From assembly GCA_019009955.1 (NCBI GenBank), contig CM032229.1, forward strand, positions 84,467,001 through 84,531,000: DNA of 64,000 nucleotides, written 5' to 3'. Below are positions 35,979-48,019 of this stretch, one piece after another; the first letter of the stretch is position 1, and each line of letters starts with the position of its first letter. This DNA is from Riptortus pedestris (lineage: Eukaryota > Arthropoda > Insecta > Hemiptera > Alydidae). The position numbers and the translations under genes were made by a program. Under the pieces are notes generated by a model, which was not told where the DNA came from, made no database searches, and saw only the letters and a program-made list of their open reading frames with translations.

Positions 35979-38900
35979 CTGTTAACGCTCGAGCGGTCGC
36001 AATTCTTGTTTGATCTTTACCAAACTCGGAATTTAATCGTTTTAAGTAAAAAGAAAGATCAAGTTCGTTAATTGCTGAAATCGGACCAGTGAGAGGGGGG
36101 GTTTTAGAGGGGGGGATTTTGAAAATTCAAAATATCTCCGGTATTATGATACCGGATCGGAATATTGTATAGAATAAATCTTATTGCAAATTAAATTTAC
36201 TATAAATATTGTTCTATTCATTTCTTCTGTATCTTGAATATTAACCGAGATATTTGCATTTGTATTCTGCGTGATACTGGTCACCAGTAGGCTATGTTCG
36301 AACTTTCCGGAGAGAGCTCTGGCGGCCGTTTCTATAACTTCGCCACTCGAGAAAAGGGTTAGAGGTTCGGTCAACTGTTTTTAGGGGCTAGGCTGACTAC
36401 TGGGTTGTTACTCCCTAAATAATGTTTTAGGTTTAGAGGTGTCGTACTACTACAGTTGTAGGCAGATTTCCCTATTGTAAAACTTCACGTGGGAAATCTG
36501 CTTAGTTTACGCAGCCCCTGCGTGACGGACTTTTTATAAACTTAGCAGCATAAATTATATTTGAAATTAAATAGAGAAAATGAAAAGAAAAATGTAATTA
36601 AAATAACACACAATTCTTAATTTATTTTTTTAATTAATCTTACATCATATTTTATGAAACTTTCATACTACTATCAGCATTTTTGTTTAGACTTGCCTAA
36701 TGCAAACCATTTGCTGTAATTTGTAAGCCTTTCTGACCTCACAGTCTTCAAAATGAAATTCCAGTTTATTACTATGCTTTAATAATGGCTGATTCCCACC
36801 TACTATACAATTGTGTTTCTTCTTCATATTAATTACATAACTTTCCATACCATCAAAAACTGTGTATGGCTGACTGGTACAGGCTATTCATGTATTACCT
36901 GCTGAGTTGGGAGTGATATTAATTTAATATCAGTATAATACCCGTATGTTATAAGTATTATATATAAAATTTAGATTATTAATACTAGTTCACTAATATT
37001 AATGTTGAAATTTCAGGTTATTGAGCATCACACAGAGTATCCCCTAAATATTAGGATATATATTGCAGCTTTCTTAATACCTTTAATCGTACTTTCATGG
37101 GTGCCAAATCTGAAGTCTCTTGCACCAATATCCATGGTAGCAAATGTTTTTATGGGTGTAGGGCTTGGGATAACATTCTATTATCTTGTGTGGGATTTAA
37201 AGTCACCATCGGAAATGCCTCAAGTTGCTCCAATCATGCAGTGGCCACAGTTCTTTTCGATAACTATTTTTGCTATGGAAGCCATTGGTGTTGTAAGTAT
37301 TTACTATTATTACATAAAATTATAATATTAGCTATGATTACTTATAAAGTTTTAAAAATTATATATATTATTTAAATGATAAGAATTAGGTTTTGATAGA
37401 GGAGTTAAATGTAGTAATGTTATCTTCATTTGAAAGGCTATCTCTAGACTAGTCTTGGAGCTCGACTAAAAAAGAACTCTAGTTGTAAATAACAGATTTT
37501 GTGCAGGATATAAAGCAGTTTCAATTGAAGATAACATGGTATGGAAGATAAATATTGTCATACTACACAAATTAAGTGTGGTGCAGTGTTTGCCTTTAGC
37601 AGTTTTTGACACAGGCGACTGTATTCTTAGTTAATAGTCACAGTTTTAAGTTGTTTGAATATCTATCCCATCCTCATGGCAGGCCTTCATTAGTTCCGTT
37701 AGATCCAAGAGGCAATCATTGAGTTACCGAATTAACAAAACGCAGCAGGAATTAGTTGATAACCAAATGTCAAGTTTGGCTAGACTTTATGGCCTGTCAT
37801 GGTTTCTACATTAGTTTATAACTGTATGTTTTAATTAAAATTTTTATTTACAGGTTATGCCATTAGAAAATAACATGAAGACACCTCAGCATTTTATAGG
37901 AATATGTGGAGTTTTAAATAAAGGCATGGGAGGAGTAACAATGATTTACATCTTTTTGGGATTCCTGGGCTATTTGAAATATGGTGATGCAACCTTGGGA
38001 AGTGTTACTCTTAATCTGCCTACTGAAGATATGTAAGTATTCAAAAGATTACATTAGTATGAACATTAATACAAAACAAACTTTAAGAATCGTCATATGA
38101 CAAAATTCCTCATGGAGCCATTCCATCCAAGTACCAATATTAATTGATGTATGAATGAACTCATCCTGGTTATGCCTGTCATTATTAGGTTTAAATATTT
38201 CATTTAAATAGCTTGTTATTAAAATTGTATTTCTGTGTATTAAATTCATAATCTATTGATGTTTTAGTGCTGCACAGGCTGTGAAAATATTAGTAGCACT
38301 AGCTGTTTATTGTACTTATGGACTTCAGTATTATGTATGCTTGGAAATTGTTTGGGATGCTGTGAAGGACCGTTATACAAAGAATCCTAAATTTTATGAA
38401 TATGTTTATAGAACTCTGTTGACTGCAACTGCAGGTTAGTTATGAAAAGAAAATTTATATTAAAAACTTGTAATATAACCAACTATATTTCTCTTCCAGA
38501 GTCCTAATTGACAATATATTTTATTAATCTATCTTTATATATATATATATATATATGCTAGTTAGTAGATTCATGATGACAAAAGTTCCTTTGACATGGA
38601 AATAACATTTTAATAATATTGTTGAAACTTCATAGCTTTTTTTTCAGAAGGTGTTTATATATAGATGGGAATCTAATTTTTTCCCATGCTCATCAATACT
38701 GTAAAGAGGAATGGATAATACAAGTCAGTTGGTTGTAAAATAAGTTTGTAACAATTTTATTGGTGATTTCAATAAAAACTTCAGATTCTTGTACAAATTT
38801 TTAATCATTTATATATGACCCATTTTTATTAATTATATGTTGCCATCTTTCAGGTAATTTTTTTAATTCCACCTCCCAGAGCTTCTCAGAGTTTTGCACA

Positions 38901-41900
38901 TTGAACTTCTCTATGTACGTTTTGCAGTCCTCAAGCGAATTAAAGTGTCTCCGTTAAGAGAGTTTTGAAGGGCTCGAAATAAGTGAAAACCTGTTGGGGC
39001 AAGGTCTGCTGAATAGGGAGGGTGGGGGATCACATCCCAGCCAAACTCCTATAATTTCTGCCTGGCCTGCAAAGACGCGTGAGGGTGGGCGTTATCATGA
39101 TGGAAAACTATGCCCTTGCGACTAGCCAATGCTGGAGCTTTTGCTCAACCGCTGCCTTTAATTGATCCAACTGGGTATAATATACTGTAGAATTAATGGT
39201 CTGGCTGGCTTGGAGGTCCTCAAAATAAAGGACACCTTTTCAACCCTACCAACCAAATGCACACCATAACCTTTTTTGGGTGTAATCCTGCTTTTGGAGT
39301 CGTTAATGGTGGGTCACTTCGTTTTTCCCAGGACTTTTTCCTCAAAATATTGTACGGGACCCATTTTCCATCCCCAGTTATCAACCTCTTTAAAAATGGA
39401 TCATTAACATGCTACAACTTAATTTACAACCCAATTTAAAAATTAATATTATCCATTACTTAGGTTGATAAAAGAATAGATTAGTTTGATAAGAAATGTT
39501 AAGTAGGTATATTGTACATTTATATTTAAGTTCTCTTTGTAGACAGGATGTAGTATAAAGTAGTGAGTCGCTGTATGTCTGTGAATTCGGCCATATGCTA
39601 AGAATGTCCAGTTGATAATTATAATTAATCAAAGTATCAGAGTATTCTCCTTTCACCTTAACAAGAAAGATGATGTTTTACCATTGCTTTTCCCATGTAG
39701 AGGCCTCCAGTGAATTTTTCTATTAGAAGTAGATATTCTTTAGGATTATTAGATTCGATATAACCCCTCCCTTAGATCATAAGTGAATCTATTTTTCTTA
39801 ATCAGAATACAACCAGATAAAATTGTCTACTTTTACTTCCAGTTAAAATTTGTAATACAGCTAGAGTAAAAATTTTAGAACACGCAGAAATATGACACTT
39901 TTTCAACAATTTAAATAAAAAGTGTTGTTAGGTAAGCTAAAGGAATGGCCATGAACTGCATTTGAAATATTCATTAAAATTGAACAACATACTACAAAAT
40001 GTATATTGTTAACAATTAAATACAATATTCTGTGCATAAAAGCATTGAAGCAGTCATAGGTTTTCTAAATCTCTAAATTAGAATATTATTTTTTTTTTCT
40101 TCAAAGGAAGCATTAACTAACAAAATAAAGCCACATTATTGTTTATAACAAAAGTCTTCTGGGGGTTGATGCCACTAAAATTAGTATGAGAAAAAATTGC
40201 ATCCTATTCTTCTTGAATCACACTTTTTAAATGATTAATGTGTGACATTTGCGCTATTATTTTTTTTTTCAAATATTCCCAAAGGTGTTCATTAGGGTTG
40301 AGGTCCAGACTTTGTGGTGGGATTTCCATCCTCCATTTAGGGGTATTATAAAGTAACCAAATTGCTGTGTTTCTGATATTTACCCTGAATAAAAATGTAG
40401 TTGCTTCTTAATCCTATTTTTTACTCTTGATGGTAGGCAATCTTTTGGAATGCTTATATACTTAGTGTAGGCTATGATTTTCTCAATGAAGTTCTGTTTG
40501 ATGATCATTGAAATTTCTGTAGTAAGTTTGGTTGCTGTTAGTTTTTCTTAAATTTTGTTTTCATTACATGCAATGAGGGTCTTTCATTTCCAGATGTAAT
40601 GTTCTGCAGTGTTACAACCAAGAACCACCATATTGATTTATGATATTTGATTGTGTGGCATGGCTATGTATACAATGTTTCGAATTTCACACAAATTTTT
40701 TAGCTCAATTTGTTGAAAAAGTAAAACATTTCTGAGATTTCCAATTATTTTTATACTAGATCAGAAGTTGAGAACTTAAGAAAAGTAAAATATTCCCTAT
40801 TTAAAAATATAAAAATATATTTTAAATAAATTATTAGCACTTATTTTCAATTAGCTCCTTAGCTTCAGTTTGATTTCTATTTTAAAAATCTATCCCCTCA
40901 AAAAATAAAGTGGTGAGCTACTTGAATAATGAATAGCACAGTCTAATTAGTATATTTGTATACACGAAAATAGAACTGTGTGACTGGCTTTGGCCCCTCT
41001 TGGATTACGAGCTCTGGAGTTTTTTTTTGCTTCTTGCTAACCCAATATCTCACCCTATACAAATTAAAATCACGAGAATATTTTTTAAGTTATTTAGTTT
41101 AAAGTTATTGGACCCAACTGTTATTTCATAATAATCATCAAAATAAACTCTTCTTTTTCTCTTGATTTCAACTACTCGATTGATTACCATCAATTATGGT
41201 GAAAATACATAAACAGTTGGTACTTTTTCTCTTACCATAGATCAAAAGCTTCAGTCAGTCAAAAACCTGTGTGATTAGCTCTACAAAAGTTTCAGTTTCC
41301 TGTGAGTAATATATAGTCTGATGATGGAGTCACACATCACAATGGCAATCGTAATGGTAAATGGTCAAAGAAACACACTATTTCATATTCATTTCTTGTA
41401 TTTATTTTGTTTAAAACATAATGGCTCAACTTTGTATAGTGTTAGGGGTTCCATTGGCAGTTATTTATAAATTCTATTCACTGGCAGGTTAATGTTGCTA
41501 AAATGTATCATTAATACACGTTTAAAAAATAATGCTGCAAATCCTTTTTCTCAACTGTAAATAAAATGGTACCCACTATACAAGCTCTTTGTATAATATA
41601 CATTTTATATAGCTTTTTATCCTTTGTATTTTACTATTAGATTGCTGATTAATGATTTTTTTTTTCCTTTTCAGTTTTGTTAGCTGTTGCTGTACCAACC
41701 ATAGGACCTTTTCTGGGACTGATTGGAGCACTTTGCTTTTCATTCCTTGGACTTATCATCCCTGTTTTTATTGAGTTTGTTACCTACTGGGATGAGGGTT
41801 TTGGACCTGGAAACTGGATTGTTTGGAAGAATATTGTTATTTTGATATTTGGGGTGCTAGCTCTAATTTTTGGCTCTTATACTAGTATTCTAGATATTAT

Positions 41901-42018
41901 TAAAGAATATATTGGTGATCAAAACTTAGATCCATTTCCTCCCTTTGTATTTGAAGGTTTTGGAAATGCAACAGGTCTGATTAAAAATGCAGTAAATTCA
42001 ACAGTTCAAGGAGTATGA
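31838..42018 (+). CDS. Proton-coupled amino acid transporter, SLC36/PAT type (AAAP family)
   Basis: Moves small amino acids with protons across plasma or lysosomal membranes; insect relatives include pathetic and CG1139. Coding exons: 31838-31911 (exon begins 31814), 32817-32927, 33067-33217, 33312-33433, 34341-34425, 37017-37292, 37854-38032, 38268-38434, 41675-42018. All introns are GT-AG and phases agree, giving 502 residues, normal for the family. The N-terminus is hydrophilic (to about residue 65), then TM1 carries the AAAP signature [13 protein letters not shown] (71-83). About 11 hydrophobic segments follow, including [16 protein letters not shown] in exon 5 and [20 protein letters not shown] in exon 9. 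The exact substrate cannot be read. Introns contain a Helentron-like copy, two SINEs, mariner and Tc1 relics. AATAAA signals are at 42218 and 42331. Confidence 0.93.
33634..33848 (+). repeat. SINE in SLC36 intron
   Basis: Near full length: GGGGTTAGATTAGACATGTA head, GTCGTGGGTTCAATTCCCGC B box, CTAGCTAGAAAAGGGTGG and AGCCTTAGTAGCAAAATGTG tail. Confidence 0.85.
33971..34185 (-). repeat. SINE in SLC36 intron, near intact
   Basis: About 215 bp and a good reference copy of the family. On the - strand it starts GGGGCTCAGGTTAGCCATG, has B box CAAGTTCGATTCTCGCC, the GGCTAGAAAAGGTTGG block and a tail ATTAGCCTTAGTTGCAAAAT followed by TTAATAAAT. Confidence 0.88.
34484..34540. repeat. (TA)n microsatellite in SLC36 intron 5
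   Basis: About 57 bp of alternating TA, 58 bp downstream of the exon 5 donor. Confidence 0.95.
34541..35766 (+). other. SLC36 intron 5, part before the Helentron-like element
   Basis: Intronic sequence with no recognised repeat or exon. Confidence 0.4.
35767..36531 (+). mobile_element. Helentron-like element in SLC36 intron 5
   Basis: Full length, 765 bp: AGCAGACTTCCCTTAAGGGA, interrupted (TA)n with TCTA/GTA variants at 35891-35972, CTGTTAACGCTCGAGCGGTC, two G-runs at 36097-36115, and 3' GGGAAATCTGCTTAG then ACGCAGCCCCTGCGTGACGG. It lies in sense relative to the transporter gene. Confidence 0.85.
38740..39440 (-). pseudogene. Mariner-like transposase relic in SLC36 intron 8
   Basis: On the - strand, broken by stops and frameshifts, the order of a DD34D mariner transposase can be read: [15 protein letters not shown] (first D), [27 protein letters not shown] (second D), [20 protein letters not shown]. 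The usual third Asp of the PCD/PSD motif is Gly (APTGF), so the copy cannot be catalytic. C-terminal pieces run to about 38740 ([12 protein letters not shown]). No terminal repeats were recognised. It is antisense to the host gene. Confidence 0.8.
40100..40640 (-). pseudogene. Tc1-like transposase relic in SLC36 intron 8
   Basis: Around 40095-40330 the - strand reads [20 protein letters not shown] (usual form PPQSPDLNPIENLWxxLKxxV), then [14 protein letters not shown] and [13 protein letters not shown], the C-terminal part of a Tc1 transposase with stops and a shift. The N-terminal part towards 40640 ([12 protein letters not shown]) is uncertain. Antisense to SLC36 and not functional. Confidence 0.6.
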
Positions 42019-43462
42019 GTGTAAACATTTAGTTTTAAGTTGGACACATGAGAAATAAGATGAGCTTAGAAAAAGCTCGTGGCTTGCAAAGTAGAGTGCC
42101 TTTTATTTTCTAAACAAGACCAAACGGCAATATCTCAATGAAAGACAAGTTGATATGCAATGCTATAGACATGTGCCTTTACAAAGAGAATACCTCTTGA
42201 TTCATTCCATTTGCAAAAATAAAATTGCTCATTGGGTGATTTGTAAATATAAGTTTATTCATTTTCTGGGATACAAATTTATAAACGAGATGTAAAGTGA
42301 GTTATTTCTTTATATTTTTAATTATATTTTAATAAAGATGCACCTTCTACAAGCAAATGTCTATTTTTACTGTATAAGACATACTGATTAAGGATTTTTT
42401 TTTTTGGAGTGGAATTGTTATGCTGTTTGATAATAAGCATGTGTTTATTAGAAAATGTCTCAAATATTCATGAAGAAAATCTTATAATTATCTTTTAATT
42501 TTGGATTAGATCTCACTAAATGTTCCTTAAATTGTACAAATTTATAATGTCTACAAATAAATCCCATTAATTTCGATCTAGTGGTTATTTATTAAATTTT
42601 ATTTTTATTCAAAATTGTTTGTTGTTTGTTTATTGTTAATTTTTTTTTAATAAAATGCATTTTTTATTAGTAAAAATAAAACAAATTGACTTGACTCTAT
42701 AAACTATAAGTTATTTATTAATGAAAAAGAATTTATCAAATTTTCTCAGTAAATCTACAACATATTTTTGTGTGATTTACAATTAAATTAAATAAAAAAT
42801 AATGTACATATTAAATGTAATTAACCAAGGTTCCTTTTTAAGTTTTTATAATTAATGGCATCTGTAAAAATTGTCTTCATTTGTCATTTATTGTTATTCC
42901 CCTTTAACAATTTAGAACATTAAAAGACAGGCTTATTTTTGATGAAATTTTCTATTTGAGGCTTTTGGATTTTATAGGAAATTACAGGTAATTGTACTGT
43001 ATGAGATTCTAACTTTTGTATGTTTGTTAAGTTGATGATTAGTGGTTTCATGCAACTATCGTTTATTTTATTTTTCGTTTTTGTAAATGTTAACAGCTTG
43101 TAAAGAATATAACAGAGATTATTTTTATGAATCAGTATATGTATTTTATGTTTAGACAACTTAATTAAAACTTGTTCATACTTAATAGGTTTGTGTATGA
43201 AAAGATTGCTTTTGTATTTTTTTTTTATTTTAAGTTAGACTTTAGAGGATATTATTCCTCCCCATGGTCTTTTGGTATTCAGAGCATTTATTGCACACTG
43301 TTGTCTTTTGATATTAAATTTCAAATGCTTTCATTTCAGGCATCTCCATTAGCATAAAATATCAGACGTATACACTTATATAAATTTATTGGTATTATTG
43401 ATTAATAATAATAAAAAAAGACACCATTTCCATTTGATATTTTCAAATTTTATAAATAGATG
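42019..43462 (+). other. SLC36 3' UTR and following intergenic stretch
   Basis: The 3' UTR probably ends after AATAAA at 42218-42223 or 42331-42336. Beyond that is AT-rich sequence without a supported gene. Confidence 0.5.
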
Positions 43463-43965
43463 TAAGGTACACCGGGGTAAGTGGAAACGCTAATATCGTT
43501 AGTTCAACTTTAACCTGTCAGTACTCTTAAGGTTTATCATCAAATTTTCTAAAACTTTGTGTGCATGTCCGTTGGAATACGCCTAATCGAAGGTGTGATT
43601 TTGAGAAGCTTGACTAAAATTGTCTCTTCGCAATATCCATAAATTTTTTAGTTGGCCTTGGGTTCCACTTACCCCGGACTGCGGGGCAAGTGGAACTACC
43701 TGGCTTTCTTGAATGTAAAATTGTTAGGAAGTGACTGGGGAAAGTGTAAACGGACAAAACATCATTGAAAAAGTAGGTTTTAATCTTCCAAGGAATAAAT
43801 TTCTCGAACAGAAAAATATCGGCGCTCCCAGCCGTCAATTTCCTTAACTATAGGTTCAGTAAGCAGAAACTCCAACAGATGGCATGCCTGTCTTTGTCAA
43901 TAGAGTTTGAAAAATCTTGTTGGGTTCCACTTGCCCCGAATTTCCACTTACCCCGGTGTACCTTA
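43463..43965. mobile_element. 503-bp MITE with 25-bp perfect terminal inverted repeats
   Basis: Ends are TAAGGTACACCGGGGTAAGT... (43463-43487) and its exact inverse (43941-43965). Two inner blocks, GTTCCACTTACCCCGGA and GTTCCACTTGCCCCGAA, repeat the subterminal motif. No transposase frame is present. The superfamily is not assigned because the flanks (ATG/TTT) show no clear duplication. Confidence 0.8.
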
Positions 43966-44482
43966 TTTATATTTTTATGCTTCTATAATGTCTAAATTAT
44001 ATGATTGCACTAATATATAAACTAGGACTGTATGTATGTATAAAGTAGTAATTCACAAAAAAAAAGACCTACATATACAACAATAAATTGTTCTTGAACT
44101 ATATATGGATATAATATGCAGTATTATCAATGCCATTGTTAACTAAGGATTTTTTATAATCCATATTCTATAAATCCACTGTGGAACCATATTTCAGCTG
44201 CATTTACTATTTAAGTTTAATATAGTGAATGCATTAGAAACAGGCAACCTGTAATAATAATAAGTTATCTGGGATAAAATATTTTATTAATGAAATTGTT
44301 GCTTTATTTATTTTTTTTTCATATTTTTTTTTTAATTTTGTTTCCCTGAGAAATAAAACAAAATGTTTTTTACATATTTTTATTTATTTAAAAGAACCGC
44401 CCCAATCTCCTATGCCAATGTTTTATTTGTTATATTTGTTTATCAGCAAGTTAATTTATAACTTGTTCTAATTAAAACAATT
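43966..44482. other. Intergenic stretch, no gene recognised
   Basis: AT-rich, no supported feature. Confidence 0.35.
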
Positions 44483-45030
44483 CTGTCATGCAGAAGTTGC
44501 ATAAACTAGCAATTTACCACTGGCTAGTATGAAACACTATTGATCTCTTCTCACCATATATTTTCTATTTCTAACTAAAAGCCTGATGAGTAGTTTACTG
44601 GAGGCTAAAAACAAGTAAGTACAAATAACTCGCTTAATATTTGAGTTGACAAAAATTTGTATAAAACAACAATTGCAGAAGAGCATTAAAAAAATTCTAA
44701 TCCTATTTAAGTTAAACATAAAATCTTAAATATATGGCATCATCACACGACATATCTGCTAATACCTCACACCTTAACAGCCTAAAAAATACAATATTTG
44801 GTATTTAACCTTCGACTAAAGTGATCCATGATATAACAGCTTGTTGTTAAGATAACATTCATAGGAATGGGGGTTTACTGAGGTTGAAAACCAAAAAAAT
44901 CCAAATATCCTCCCTTCTCTAAAAACTATGGTTCAATTTCAGCCATTAAAGAACTTAATCTTTAATTTTAAATAAAGTGTTTAAATATCATTTTTGGTGC
45001 CAAACAAAAATTGCAAGTGCTAGAGTGGTA

Positions 45031-45100
<70 letters not shown>

Positions 45101-45171
45101 TATGGATATTTAACATTTTTTTCCAAAAATTGCGTCATGAGTTCTACCTCAGTAGCTGAAAAATCTGCTAA
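44483..45171 (-). repeat. Helentron-like element, diverged
   Basis: 3' end CTGTCATGCAGAAGTTGCAT; blocks ATATTTGGTATTTAACCTTC, CAATTTCAGCCATTAAAGAA, (CA)n-(TA)n at 45031-45097 in place of the central TA tract; 5' end GCGTCATGAGTTCTACCTCA then GCTGAAAAATCTGCT. Confidence 0.65.
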
Positions 45172-45683
45172 AGAAATAAATACAAAAATTCCTATTTTTT
45201 ATCGTAACCAAACAGCATTTACTTTCTTCAGTTAGAACATAGCCAATGATATGGGGTGGTTTAAGGACAGTGGTAAAATAGATTTCTGACGTATAAAAAT
45301 GGAGCCCGATCTTGTAATAGAATACTTTAGTTAAGTAGACCAATTTTTTTAACTGTTACATATAATTTTGTTCAAATCTCAATCAACCTTTTGTTCTCAT
45401 TGATCAACAACTGTTATTTCTGTTATAAAAAGGTCCTCATTACTTAATCCATGATTTAAAATATTAAAGCAATATTTGGTGCAGTATAATCGCTTTCCAG
45501 TTTTGTGTTTCAAGAAGAATCCATTTATTTTCAGTGAGAAAATACTCTCATTGTAACATGGATTACATGCATTGGTCTTCCACCAAGGTGTTCAGTGACC
45601 AAAATTTTTGGAATTTATCTATCACTTATTCTTGTTAGAAATTCAGTCCATTTCACTGAGTCAAAATGAACTCAGGTTATATA

Positions 45684-46464
45684 TGAGGTGTGGCTATTAA
45701 ATAACGAGACTGACGCTGTAAAACATTTTATTTTTATTTCATACATTTTTACTTATTATCTCCTTCAATATGAGGGGTGTATATTGTGTATAAGATTTCA
45801 CCCATTGAAAATGACCCAAACTTACTGGTAAGGATAATAACATGTGACGAATCATGGTTTTTATGTATGATCCTGAAACAAAGCGCCAATCCATGCACTG
45901 GAAGAGCCCATCTTCACCGAGAGCCAAAAAAGCTCGAATTTTCGATATTCATGGGATTGTGAACCTTCACTGGGTTCCTGAAGGTCAAACGATTAATCAA
46001 CATTACTACCTTCACGTTCTTGCTGAACTCCGCGAAAGAATAAGGAAAAAACGACCAGAATTGTGGAAGGATAAGTTATGGGTTCTCCACCAAGACAATA
46101 CGCCGGCTCATTCCGCATTGTCTGTTAAGAGGTTTCTAGCCAAATTCAGCATCCCAGTGTTAGACCATCCGCCTTATTCGCCGGATCTTGCGCCGTGCGA
46201 CTTCTATCTGTTTCCTAAGGTGAAATCTGCATTAAAAGGAACAAGATTTGAGTCTGTTGAAGCTGTGAAAGAGAAAGCGGCACACGTCCTGAAGGAGCTG
46301 ACAGAAAAAGACTTCCAGCACTGTTTTGAACAATGGAAGGTTCGCATGGAGCGTTGTAGGGATAAAGGAGGGGTGTATATTGAAGGTGATAATAAGTAAA
46401 AATGTATGAAATAAAAATAAAATGTTTTACAGCGTCAGTCTCATTATTTAATAGCTGCACCTTG
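45684..46464 (+). mobile_element. Internally deleted mariner element
   Basis: Inserted at TA (45682-45683 and 46465-46466). Ends are TGAGGTGTGGCTATTAAATA... and the inverse ...TATTTAATAGCTGCACCTTG; arm similarity continues for about 88 bp (45684-45771 versus 46377-46464), much longer than usual mariner ends. Total 781 bp against roughly 1.3 kb for complete mariners; the N-terminal half of the transposase is missing. Confidence 0.88.
45826..46399 (+). pseudogene. Mariner transposase, truncated and frameshifted
   Basis: The C-terminal catalytic part of a DD34D transposase. ITCDESWF (first Asp) is in one frame at about 45838; after a one-base shift the frame 45854-46399 reads FMYDPETKRQSMHWKSPSSP, KLWVLHQDNTPAHSALSVKR (second Asp) and HPPYSPDLAPCDFYLFPK (third Asp), with exactly 34 residues between the last two acidic residues. 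All three catalytic Asp are visible, but the paired/HTH DNA-binding region is deleted, so this copy cannot act alone. Confidence 0.88.
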
Positions 46465-47056
46465 TATGATGTCTTAGCTAAACATTAGATGTGTCCTAAG
46501 GCAGCTCATGTTATTTGTCCTCCCTCTCAGTTTTGCCCATTTATTTTTTTATTTATTTACATCCACTTTTTGCTGTTATGGCTAATTGGGACTTTTGCGC
46601 ATTATATTAATCTAAATTATAATTTATTCTGTCCTTGAAGAGTTCATGCTTCTGAGCCCTAAGTAAAAACAGGCCTCATGGCAACCTTGTAATTATGTAT
46701 CTCTTGAAAGTATAGGTAGGGGTTCAGTGCAAAGAAGCTCTTGCTTTCCTCACAGATATTATTTTGGGTTTTTTAAAAATTGTATTGTATTCATGGGCCT
46801 AGATATGGGAAAGCCTTATTTGCCTGTTCAGAGGAATAATGTCCAATGTGAACCAGTATCCAGATACTACACTACTCCAAATTATATATGTCTTGTCTTT
46901 TAGTCAAGACTTTTGGCTCCATTCAGAAACACCAAAAGTGCCTGATTTTTTTGGCTCTGCAGCAGTGTTGGGCAATCATTACTCAGAATTATGACCAATG
47001 GAGTCACATGTGCAACACAGTGTTACTTGAAAGTTGCTGGGTCATTGAAATAAAAG
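46465..47056. other. Intergenic stretch with a SINE tail
   Basis: A reversed SINE tail (CATCCACTTTTTGCTGTTAT, GGCTAATTGGGAC) lies at about 46559-46592. Nothing else is recognised. Confidence 0.45.
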
Positions 47057-47710
47057 GTCTGTCAAGTAAGTGCTGCGTAAACTAAGCAGATTTTCCACAT
47101 GCTGGTACAACATACTTGTGATCTCATCTCACTACATTTTCTCTATTTCTATGTGTAAAAAAACCGACGAGTAGAAGGGCACAGGGAGGGTGGGGTGTTG
47201 CCAAATGCTGAAAACAAGAAAGTACGAATAACTCACTAAATACTTAAGTTATGAAAAAATTCAAACAACAGTAATTGTAGATCTTCGATAGTTTAACAAG
47301 AATAGTCATATAACATTTTACAGTCCGAATCATTATAAAAGAGATATTTTGAATTTTTGAATTCCCACTGCTAAACCACTTCTATTCCACGTCCGATTTA
47401 AGCCAATAACAAAAATGATCTTTAATGTTAACTGGTGAACTTAGAATGGTGAGTTTGATTCCTGCCCCGGCTATAGGAATTTATTTAGTGACAAACTCAT
47501 TAAGTTAAATCATTGGTCCTACCCTGATTAACAAAAGGGTGGTAACCTGTAGATAACCCGATCCAATTAGCCAAGAAGTAGATGTTAATTAATAATAATA
47601 AATAATAATGTTAATTGAAACGGTTAAATATCATTTTTTGAAAATTGCATCATAAATACAACCTCATTTGCTGATTGCAAAGAGCTTATTTCCCTCATGG
47701 GAAATCTGCT
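47057..47710 (-). mobile_element. Helentron-like element interrupted by a SINE
   Basis: 3' end GTGCTGCGTAAACTAAGCAG; blocks GGGTGTTGCCAAATGCTGAA, AAGTACGAATAACTC and TCCGATTTAAGCC. Interrupted at 47435-47606. 5' end CTCATGGGAAATCTGCT at 47694-47710. Confidence 0.7.
47435..47606 (+). repeat. SINE inserted in Helentron-like element
   Basis: Flanked by AATGTTAACTG (47424-47434) and AATGTTAATTG (47607-47617), an 11-bp duplication with one change. Carries GGTGAGTTTGATTCCTGCCC, AAAAGGGTGGTAACCTGTAG and the tail. The 5' head is missing. Confidence 0.8.
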
Positions 47711-47805
47711 AAAATGATTATTCAAAAATTTTTATTAATAGAAATCATTTATTTGAATACAAATGAAATATTTTAATGAAAATTGTTATTTAATAATGAA
47801 TATAG

Positions 47806-47945
47806 GTATTAATGCTCATGGTAAATTTAGAGTTGTGGTTTCGATTCCTGGTGATTAAGCAATTTATTTAGTAAGAAGATAAACTCTTAGTTCTCAGTTT
47901 GATTAGAAAAAGGTGGTAGATGATCTATCCTGATTAATATTGATA
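47806..47945 (+). repeat. SINE copy, diverged
   Basis: Contains GTGGTTTCGATTCCTGGTGA, AATTTATTTAGTAAGAAGAT and GAAAAAGGTGGTAGATGATC. Confidence 0.55.
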
Positions 47946-48019
47946 AAAAAAAAATCAACAAATTTAGAACATGTATGTACACAATTAAAATACTAAAATA
48001 AATATAATTTGCATAAATA

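Noticed and set aside
37097..37375. 92-codon frame overlapping SLC36 exon 6
   Set aside because: It is a shifted-frame shadow of the transporter exon.
43463..43965. Assignment of the MITE to piggyBac
   Set aside because: There is no TTAA duplication and the ends do not start with CCC; the superfamily is left open.
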